From a virus, in the IMG/VR virus record IMGVR_UViG_3300008050_000022, positions 1-64,000 of that record: a stretch of 64,000 bases of DNA; one strand, 5' to 3'. The notes beneath the pieces are model-generated. The model did no database searches, was not told where the DNA came from, and worked only from the letters and a program-made list of their open reading frames with translations. A program made the position numbers and the translations under genes. Shown in pieces: positions 26,901-31,839 of the stretch; within the stretch, counting starts at the first letter, position 1; each line of letters begins with the position of its first letter.

Positions 26901-27115
26901 GAGATCTCTGCCTTGAGCGGGACATCCCAGCTCCGGCCCTTCAACTTCGAGTCCTGCTGCGACTTGATGTCGTCGAGGCTCTTCGAGTCGTCTACCCAGA
27001 CCTTGTGCATCTCCAAAGTGCGGTGACTGCCCTCGAAGGGGAAGTGCGAGGAGACGGACTCCACTGCTCGAGTCTTCAAGGATTCGAACGTGCTCTCGGG
27101 ATCCAGCTGCGCCAT
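20912..27115 (-). CDS. rpoBC-like: single-chain fused beta-beta' DNA-directed RNA polymerase
   Basis: A 2067-aa multisubunit-type RNA polymerase with both large subunits in one chain. Beta part (about 1-1020): rifampicin-region block near 345-372 (TQTNPLDF, then MGPGGIG, INPSHLGFIDPIPTPEG), GYNFEDGIVISE near 637, GDKLVGRHGNKGII near 780, NPAGIPSRINLGQVLE. Beta' part: GGLFDNKLTGG near 1037, VPVLPPSMRPV near 1155, GRRQDLSMRS, catalytic NADFDGDKM near 1370 (three Asp binding Mg), SSGARGN and a bridge helix, DCGT plus CEHGEGLCSKC zinc site near 1756, and trigger-loop SMRKFHTGG near 1800. The N-terminal beta' zinc finger is missing. Length is about 75-80% of a bacterial beta plus beta'. No alpha, omega or sigma gene is in the window. 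It lies in the late strand after a 100-base divergent region. It presumably transcribes a class of phage genes. Confidence 0.95.
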   Translation of the reverse strand: MAQLDPESTFESLKTRAVESVSSHFPFEGSHRTLEMHKVWVDDSKSLDDIKSQQDSKLKGRSWDVPLKAEISLKDKKTGKEIDRQVITVARIPKITRRYSYIVDGRERQIENQFRLKAGAYHRENEAGELNAHWNLERWEGSKASRFNTYFDPKTRKFQVEVDGTRDIGLYPVLKALGRSDAEIRKLWGKDIYDSSVKQYGGEAKQLQSLNKLLAKTSGKTAKTLPEARLRAGEIFGTAKLRPDSTKVTLGKEYAEVNGEAMLRSSGKLLDLARGKVKADDRESLIFKDLLSAEDHLADRLKRGTWDITRRLKQTVDVKDSVRDVVSPAVFNKPLKSFFSTALAPMPTQTNPLDFVSGHMRTTIMGPGGIGDIQSVPEDAVRINPSHLGFIDPIPTPEGEKTGITLQLPLGARKKGKELFTKAYNRKTGKLEELSPAQFDAAVVAFPDQVDWKGGRPLPKGKEVTVASKSNEIEARPYGDVTHVMVSTKGMYSLPTNLIPFLQNNQSNRAMTASRMQEQAVGLKHREAPLVQSATGNKNVTFEKVMGAFNSHASPVHGTVVSIDEDSINVKDAKGKIHEVQIYNDFPLNQDDAFIKADTTAKVGQKVKKGELLADTNFTKGGEFALGKNLRVGYMPFKGYNFEDGIVISETAAKKLTSEHMYRPKTGIDKQTVLSKKKFRAHVSSDFLNKEQWDKLDDEGIIKPGTRVEEGDVLVAKLQREDISTEQKKLRNLKKSMVKDHRNRAVVWDKGYQGTVSRVARTSRGVEVHVKTEEPAQVGDKLVGRHGNKGIISTVIPDHEMVVLPDGKPLEVAMNPAGIPSRINLGQVLETAAGKIARKTGKPYVVDNFDPSEPDYTRKVMRDLKAHGLSDQEDVRDPGTGRVLGKVLNGEQYIFKLKHKVSKSMSPRGGGAGNPYTMDGIPKSSTGAQSIGALGLNAMLSHGAKHNIREMATLKSDRNDELWTRLQEGATIPPPQIPFTYDKFTSYLKVMGVNVDKNGSTQTLRPLTDKQVRELSAGALPNGGRMLRGKDLRPEKGGLFDNKLTGGTDGKKWSHLELSEPLPNPTFEKAISGILGLKQGQLNGVIAGTKTIGDASGPTAVVNALAKIDPKTELAQAKKDLKTARKDQLSKARKRVRYLQALVDAKMSPTEAYTTKAVPVLPPSMRPVTVMDNGDLNTEDLNHLYKDIALSDKKLRELKADKGIPESMRQPMRASLYDGLRALTLTGSDLQGRHRRGVMEAISGTQPKYGYFQSKIIGRRQDLSMRSTIIPEQSMGLDEVGIPRKAAMEMMKPFVVRELVKGFGYTPLKAQKAIKENKAIADKALEQVAANRPVIMKRDPVLHRHGVMAFKPKIVSGKAIQIHPLVTAGYNADFDGDKMGIFVPMTQEAVLEAKGMMPSKHLLNPASGALMHIPRQESQLGVYQLSQIGKRTGKRFANKKDALKALKDGTISVSDQISVGGLREKTAATAATTAGRLLLSDALPEGSEERARVLSDKSLKLDKKGLTGILSSLAKGDSDVFAKSVNKLNQLGNQQTYDNVFSVGLKDFLVHKDVKDPIFAEADKEVAALRKGGMSRNDAIVKAYMKVVPKIDARGKAKLSKSDNKVFEMVSSGARGNWDQFKQIAVAPVLVADDTGKAVPIPLKKSYSEGLSTAEYWASLSGARMGTLAKVKGTSEPGGLTKIIVSSTMNQVVVDEDCGTRRGISLDVNDPEIQDRYAAQDIKVRGGKIPSGTLLTPDVLTKLRNAKAGKISVRSPLKCEHGEGLCSKCYGVDVSGQLPSPGTNLGIIAAQGVGEPATQLSMRKFHTGGVVEAKGDKMDDFTKLQKLLTMPRNLRGSATISGLTGTINSRGIKKDPAGGWRVNVAGRDRHGHEKEQEHYIPGNRQLGENLALIKSRGGNLKVTAGQPLSSGMVNPRDLLEVAGMERVRNYLTDEMHGAYKEMGVKRKNMEVVVRAVANLTEVRDPGESGYMRGDIVPATMLSAKNRKAAKLGQKPALHKPILKGINEVPLAMQEDWMARLQYQKLKGTILEGSAQGWESNLHGLHPVPGIAFGKEFGKPPGKEPYNY

Positions 27116-27164
27116 GGGGGTAATCCTAGCTCTGTCTCACCGCTAATGGGCTGTCGTGGCCCGG

Positions 27165-27194
27165 TGACAATGTGCCTGCACTTGGAGAGATAAG
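27165..27194 (+). promoter_or_regulatory. candidate promoter TGACA-N20-ATAAG
   Basis: TGACA at 27165-27169 and ATAAG at 27190-27194, with the same 20-base spacing as the element at 11390. It lies in the divergent gap between the RNA polymerase gene and a small plus-strand operon, 21 bases before the ATG at 27216. The rest of the gap (27116-27164) holds only the weak AGGA ribosome-binding site of the polymerase gene. Confidence 0.45.
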
Positions 27195-27215
27195 GGAAGT
27201 AGAAAGGAAGTAACC

Positions 27216-27335
27216 ATGCCTGATGACAAGACCGAGACCTCCGCTTCCCAGTTCAGCTCCGCCATCGAGGAGGCCATCTACGGCTCCTCGACGGAGGAGG
27301 AGAAGAAGGAGCAGAAGGAAGAAGAGAAGGAGTAA
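27216..27335 (+). CDS. 39-aa highly charged protein
   Basis: A short frame (MPDDKTETSASQF...) with GGAAG upstream of ATG 27216. The second half is almost only Glu and Lys (EEEKKEQKEEEKE), probably a single charged helix. It is the first gene of a four-gene plus-strand unit following a promoter-like element. Small acidic or charged peptides early in phage operons often bind host proteins, but nothing here shows a target. Confidence 0.6.
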   Translation: MPDDKTETSASQFSSAIEEAIYGSSTEEEKKEQKEEEKE

Positions 27336-27337
27336 TC

Positions 27338-27448
27338 ATGCCGCTGATTTTCGGAGCCGGCGTCGCCCTCGGTCTCGTGCTCTATGCACGAGACCAGTGC
27401 TGGTTCGGCATGGCTCGAACCGCGAAGCACTTGAAGAAGGATGAGTGA
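27338..27448 (+). CDS. 36-aa small membrane protein
   Basis: A short frame starting two bases after the previous stop; the ribosome-binding site GAAGGAG lies in the end of the upstream gene. Residues 3-17 (LIFGAGVALGLVLYA) form one hydrophobic segment, followed by a basic tail (RTAKHLKKDE), suggesting a small inner-membrane protein with its C-terminus in the cytoplasm. It overlaps the next gene by eight bases. Role unknown. Confidence 0.6.
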   Translation: MPLIFGAGVALGLVLYARDQCWFGMARTAKHLKKDE

Positions 27449-27800
27449 CGATCCCCGTCTAGCGTATTGCCCGCTCCTCGTCCTGGCTTCCGAGCCGGGG
27501 CGTAGGAGCGGGCGGTGCCCGGATCCCCGAGATTGCTCTTCTTGCATTTACTTCCAGGAGGTCCTTGGGGATCTGGGGGTACTGGAGGAGGTCCTCTGGA
27601 TCTGTCCTCGTTGCTTACCTACCGGTCGGCAAGCTAGCGGCTTCACGCTCCTGGGGCACTACTCAGAAGAAGAGTGCGCTGGGTGCGAGGGGATCAACAG
27701 TCTGTGCCAGGCCTGCGTAGAACCAGAGGCATTGTCCCAGAAACAGTGGAGGCACCTCGTAACCCACACAGCCTCGGAGATGTTCGAGAAGGAGGACTAG
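27441..27800 (+). CDS. Cys-rich, probably zinc-binding protein
   Basis: A 119-aa protein with many Cys: C29, C35, C38 (near residues 26-38), an ICPRC pair near 54, and CAGC followed by CQAC near 79-91. The pairs suggest at least two zinc sites. It overlaps the upstream gene by eight bases (ATGAGTGA), consistent with coupled translation. One of several plus-strand zinc-ribbon proteins in this window. Family and target are unknown. Confidence 0.65.
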   Translation: MSDDPRLAYCPLLVLASEPGRRSGRCPDPRDCSSCIYFQEVLGDLGVLEEVLWICPRCLPTGRQASGFTLLGHYSEEECAGCEGINSLCQACVEPEALSQKQWRHLVTHTASEMFEKED

Positions 27801-28141
27801 TGTACTGCGTCTACTGCCAGGAGGAGTTCACATGGGGAGAGGATGCGGTCGAAATCCGCCCAGGAAGGGTAGAGGTGAGCTCCCGAAGCCTGGGCCCTGC
27901 CTTCATCGCCGACGAGCCTGACGCAGAGCTCATCCATGTGGGCTGTATCGCCCACCACTTTCTACCCGATGAGGAAGGGGAGCTTCGAGAAGCTCTACGA
28001 GACGAGAAGATCGACGGAGTGGGGGAGCTGTTCCAGGAGTACCTGGACAAGGACGTCATCCCCCGTATCGAGGAGCCGGAAGCTCCGACACAGCCGGCAC
28101 CTAGAGGGGGGCGGAATCGCTTTCGCACACGTCGGAGGTAA
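27800..28141 (+). CDS. zinc-finger-like protein with acidic C-terminus
   Basis: A 113-aa protein from GTG 27800, which shares its G with the upstream TAG (TAGTG). CVYCQEEF at the N-terminus and HVGCIAHH near residue 50 could bind one zinc. The middle is acidic and helical; the last 15 residues are basic (RGGRNRFRTRRR) and may bind nucleic acid. It ends just before a hairpin terminator. Not recognised. Confidence 0.62.
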   Translation: MYCVYCQEEFTWGEDAVEIRPGRVEVSSRSLGPAFIADEPDAELIHVGCIAHHFLPDEEGELREALRDEKIDGVGELFQEYLDKDVIPRIEEPEAPTQPAPRGGRNRFRTRRR

Positions 28142-28145
28142 CTGG

Positions 28146-28170
28146 TCGGCACACGGGCTCCGTGTGCCGA
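28146..28170. terminator. bidirectional hairpin terminator
   Basis: A perfect 11-bp stem (TCGGCACACGG with CCGTGTGCCGA) and a GCT loop, five bases after the stop of the plus-strand gene. A pyrimidine-rich run (CTTCCCCTTCTGTTCTT) follows on the plus strand. It lies in the 102-base gap between convergent genes and can also end portal-gene transcripts. Confidence 0.65.
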
Positions 28171-28243
28171 TCTACCTTCCCCTTCTGTTCTTATCTATCC
28201 CGTCCAGCATCTCCTGAAAGGAGTCAGCATTGCTCCTGTGGTA

Positions 28244-30235
28244 TCACACGATCGCCGAGCCTATGTCTCTCCTGGGCGGCTTCGCGCTCGGGAGAGGCGA
28301 CTGGTTCGGGTCCAAGGGGTCTCTCTTGCCTCCCTTGGACTGCATGATCTGAAGCACCAGGTTCAGGAAGTTGGGCTGCTCCATCTTCATCTTCTGCATC
28401 CACGCGTAGGCCGTCTTGGGGTCCTGCTTCAAGAGGTCGTCGAGCATCTTCGACACTCTCTTAGCTACGTACAACACGTTCATGCTCTGACCACCCGCTC
28501 CGCTAGCCTGGTTGATCGGAGACTGGGCCTCCTGCGGGACGCCCTCTGCTGGCGCCTGTCCTGCGTTCTCTGGGTTGATGCTGCCTCCCGAAGACGGAAG
28601 TGCTCCGGCTGCCTCAGGCGGCGGCTGGCGAGCCTCGGCGCCCGGTGTAGCCCCGCCCAGCATGTCCTGACTTGCGGCCTGCATGTACCGCTGTGAAACC
28701 TGCTGAGCCTCTGCCTGAGCAATGGCGGACGCAACCTGCATCCGTCGCTGATCGTCGGAAGTCCTCCTGCCCTCGCCACGCTTGAGCCTCTGCTCTGCTT
28801 CGTAGTTCTCTCCCAGCTCTCGGAGCAGGGTGTGATCAGAGACCTTGCCACCCTGGTTCATCTGGAAGTAGATCATCGTCCGCTGCAGGTCGTCGGCCAT
28901 CTTGAAGCGCTTGAACTTCTTATCGACCTTCGGCCAGCCCATGAAGGCGCCGATGCTGTCGAACACCCAGTTCGTCAGCCCCTGCGTCTCCGTGCGGTAG
29001 TTGATGAACTCGTTCTCGAGGTTCCGCATCGACACGTTGGTGCCGCTGTACGACATCCCGCCGAAGATGAACTCCTGTGGGGCATGCATGCCTGCGATGA
29101 TCTGCTCTGCCCAAACCCGATGCTCCTGGTGGAGCACCATGGCTCGGCCCTGCCCACCAATGACCTGGTGCCCCACGGGCATGGGGAGGATGGGCATGTA
29201 GTTGGGATCACGCCTCCACCGCTCGATCTCCTCTTCCATGGTGTTCTTCCACCCCTGGAGAGGCACCGTGGTGTAGGGATCAGAGGTGCCGGACCCGGCC
29301 TGCGGGAAGAGGACTCTCAGGGGCACGATATGCTCCCTGGCGATCATCTCCTGGCCCTTCTTGAGCACCTGCAGGTAGTACGAGTCCTTGAGCACTGGGA
29401 GGATGCGAGGCATCCCCCACCCCTGGTCCTTACCCGCTAGAGTCGGACGCTTGAGGTGGAACACCTGTCCAGGCGAGAACTTGAGGGCCAGCTTCTTCTT
29501 GGCGGCCTTCAAGAAGATCGAGGGGATCCTCTCGATGACGTGCGGCTTGCCTACCAGTAGCTGCCCTCGAGTACGAGCACTCATCTGATAGAAGTACTGG
29601 GTGTCTCCGGTCTCCTCGTTGTACTGGATGGAGATCCTCTCCGGATCCCACCGGATCAACCGGATCTGGTGAGGGGAGCGGAGAGCGATGTCCTTTTGCT
29701 TAGCCTTCCCTCGAGAGTTGCACTTCGGGCACTTGAGCACGAAGCCCATGTCCCGCCACTGGTAGAACTTCCTCAGCTGCTTGACGGGCTCACTGTGCTT
29801 GCAGTTGCCGCAGATCAGGTACTTGACGAAGGGGTAGTGGATCGAGACGAAGGCGTTGCCGTAGCACTGGTAGTCCAGCCCCGCCTCTACAAGGAACTGG
29901 CGGTACCCCAGGATGTCATCCTTGAGGTGAGCGTACTTGTCCTCTACTGCCGCGTGCTCGCTGGTGAACACCAGGTCGGTGATCGGGTACGACGCCATCT
30001 TGTAGCAGACGGCGTTCACCAGGGGATTCGTGAGGAAGTAGTACCGGCAGTACTTGAAGAGCTTCTTCATCGTGGCGGGCAAGTACGTATGCGCGCCGTC
30101 GAAGAAGGGGTTGGGGTAGGCCACGCCTCCCCGACCACTGGTGTTCATCCGGAGATCGCCGAAGCCCCCAGACCCCCCAGAGCCTAGACCATCGGTGATC
30201 CCTCCCGGGAAACTGCCGAAGTCGAAACCGGCCAT
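28244..30235 (-). CDS. portal protein
   Basis: A 663-aa protein that forms the dodecameric portal at the packaging vertex. The pattern fits large-phage portals: LFKYCRYYFLTNPLVNAVCYKMA near 58-80, an Asp/Tyr-rich core, FSPGQVFHLKRPTLAG near 262-277, and IIAGMHAPQEFIFGGMSYSGTN near 390-412, with a Gln-rich disordered C-terminal third. An unusual feature is a zinc-ribbon-like insert, C142-x2-C145 and C169-x2-C172, in the wing region. ATG 30235 directly follows the previous TAG. Its C-terminus is Pro/Ala/Gln-rich and ends in a helical segment (VAKRVSKMLDDLLK). Confidence 0.82.
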   Translation of the reverse strand: MAGFDFGSFPGGITDGLGSGGSGGFGDLRMNTSGRGGVAYPNPFFDGAHTYLPATMKKLFKYCRYYFLTNPLVNAVCYKMASYPITDLVFTSEHAAVEDKYAHLKDDILGYRQFLVEAGLDYQCYGNAFVSIHYPFVKYLICGNCKHSEPVKQLRKFYQWRDMGFVLKCPKCNSRGKAKQKDIALRSPHQIRLIRWDPERISIQYNEETGDTQYFYQMSARTRGQLLVGKPHVIERIPSIFLKAAKKKLALKFSPGQVFHLKRPTLAGKDQGWGMPRILPVLKDSYYLQVLKKGQEMIAREHIVPLRVLFPQAGSGTSDPYTTVPLQGWKNTMEEEIERWRRDPNYMPILPMPVGHQVIGGQGRAMVLHQEHRVWAEQIIAGMHAPQEFIFGGMSYSGTNVSMRNLENEFINYRTETQGLTNWVFDSIGAFMGWPKVDKKFKRFKMADDLQRTMIYFQMNQGGKVSDHTLLRELGENYEAEQRLKRGEGRRTSDDQRRMQVASAIAQAEAQQVSQRYMQAASQDMLGGATPGAEARQPPPEAAGALPSSGGSINPENAGQAPAEGVPQEAQSPINQASGAGGQSMNVLYVAKRVSKMLDDLLKQDPKTAYAWMQKMKMEQPNFLNLVLQIMQSKGGKRDPLDPNQSPLPSAKPPRRDIGSAIV

Positions 30236-30961
30236 CTAGTGCTCGTCTCGGTAGTAGGCCTGCCTGAACGCCATCTTGGCCGTAGCGGCAGCCGGACGAG
30301 GACGCCCTGTGATCAGGCGGCCCGCCCCATCAACTACCTTGCCGACTCCGCCGCCAACTGCGCCTAGTGCTGCTCCAGATACCATGGACGAGATCATGCC
30401 TCCCCGCATACCTCCGATGAATCCCGCACCGCTGCCAATGGCCTTGCCCCACCGCTCCGCTCTACCAGCGTTGGGCTGTGTGGGATCGGGCCCCTTCTTA
30501 GCGGCACCGTGAAGACCAAGTCCCGTGAAGCCTGCGGTCAGGGCCTTGGTGCCCGCGCCTGCCCCCACTTCCACGGGTACGCCGCCCACCATCTTGCCGT
30601 TCACCATCTTGCCGCCGACCATCTTGTACTGACCCGCCGACTGCCAGCCCTTTCGGAGCTCTCTGCCTCCGGTACGCGGATCCAGGGTCCTGCCGGCGCT
30701 GCGGAGACCTTGACCAACTCGATGAAGCGCTCCACCGGGAGTCCACCATCTGCCACCGTGCTGCAAGAGCTCCTTGCCGGGACCTTCAGCAGCTCGCAGG
30801 AACTGACCTGCCTCGTCAGTACCCTTTGCTCCGACCGTCCACCCCTTGTCCAGCATCCGGCGGGTCGTGCCCGTAGCTCTATTGATCGCGGACCACAGCC
30901 GAGCCTCCTTCTGGAGCTCGAATGCTTCTGCCGAGAACGCTTCGTAGACGAGAGGGTTCAC
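30236..30961 (-). CDS. Gly-rich putative virion protein with N-terminal ELQKEA motif
   Basis: A 241-aa protein from GTG 30961 (GTGA overlap). N-terminus MNPLVYEAFSAEAFELQKEA carries the shared K-x-A signal. Residues 110-130 hold a short repeat (KMVGGKMVNGKMVGG). Residues 135-225 are Gly/Ala-rich with GFIGGMRGGMISSMVSGAALGAVGGG, a likely membrane-active or glycine-zipper region. It ends with AKMAFRQAYYRD. It lies between the portal and two other virion-type genes. Probable internal or ejected protein; unproven. Confidence 0.65.
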   Translation of the reverse strand: MNPLVYEAFSAEAFELQKEARLWSAINRATGTTRRMLDKGWTVGAKGTDEAGQFLRAAEGPGKELLQHGGRWWTPGGALHRVGQGLRSAGRTLDPRTGGRELRKGWQSAGQYKMVGGKMVNGKMVGGVPVEVGAGAGTKALTAGFTGLGLHGAAKKGPDPTQPNAGRAERWGKAIGSGAGFIGGMRGGMISSMVSGAALGAVGGGVGKVVDGAGRLITGRPRPAAATAKMAFRQAYYRDEH

Positions 30962-31836
30962 AACTTCTTCCCTAGCAGACCTTCGAGAGCGGTCACCTGC
31001 TGGTGAAGCAGTGCCTGACGGTGCTCCATATGCCCTTCAGCAACCAGGAGCTTGGCACATACTACATCCTCTGGAACATCGTCTTGCAGCATGTAGTCCC
31101 CTTCGGGATCCTGCTTGATCCTCTTCCACGGAGTCTCCACAGAGCGAGGATCGTTCTTCAGCTCGTACTTCAGGTTCCTCCCGACCGAGTCAGGCACCCC
31201 CTTGGCCGGCTTCATGTTCATGGCGTTGCCGTCAGAGTCTGGAGAGAATCTGCCTACGCAGACATCGCATCTCCCGTCTCGCAGGTCTACCTCATCCTGA
31301 TTGCCGCAGTCCCTGCACTCGTAGTGCGGTCGAGCAGCATGACCTTGGGCGAAGTCTAAAGGCTTCGGCAAGAACCAAACACCTTGCTCCAAGCACGCAG
31401 CAGCTACGAACCGAGAGATCTCCTCAGAGAACTCCTCCTCCCGGATCGTAGACACGATGTCCAGCCCCGCCATCAGCTGAGCCACCGAGGGCTTCTGCAG
31501 CGTGTCGAACACTGGCACGTTGTTGTTCAACGCCTGCATGATCGGGCAGAAGATCTGCCACTCTTCCCAGAAGCCGTTGCTCAGCAGGAGGGTACGGATC
31601 GCCTGGATCTTGTTTCTGTTCAGCCCGCTGACCGTCACCTTGGTAGGCCGACCTCTAGCGCTGAACCGCCGACTGAAGTCATCCTCGATCTCGTACCACA
31701 GCACGTCCGCTTCCCACTCGAGCCACTCCACGTCGTACTCCTTGAACAGGAGCGTGGCTAGCACGACAGGGTGTGCGTCGTGGTGTCCGAAGATCAGGCT
31801 GGGAGAGAACCCGATCTTTTCGGCGGCTTCGGCCAT
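30958..31836 (-). CDS. hypothetical protein with zinc ribbon
   Basis: A 292-aa protein, mixed alpha/beta in the first 165 residues (HHDAHPVVLATLLFKEYDVEWLEWE), then a zinc ribbon CRDCGN with CDVCVG near 175-195, then a charged C-terminal part. It precedes the portal cluster, and such proteins in large phages are often head-neck or portal-associated. No enzyme signature is visible. ATG 31836 lies three bases after the preceding TAA. Confidence 0.67.
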   Translation of the reverse strand: MAEAAEKIGFSPSLIFGHHDAHPVVLATLLFKEYDVEWLEWEADVLWYEIEDDFSRRFSARGRPTKVTVSGLNRNKIQAIRTLLLSNGFWEEWQIFCPIMQALNNNVPVFDTLQKPSVAQLMAGLDIVSTIREEEFSEEISRFVAAACLEQGVWFLPKPLDFAQGHAARPHYECRDCGNQDEVDLRDGRCDVCVGRFSPDSDGNAMNMKPAKGVPDSVGRNLKYELKNDPRSVETPWKRIKQDPEGDYMLQDDVPEDVVCAKLLVAEGHMEHRQALLHQQVTALEGLLGKKL

Positions 31837-31839
31837 GGG

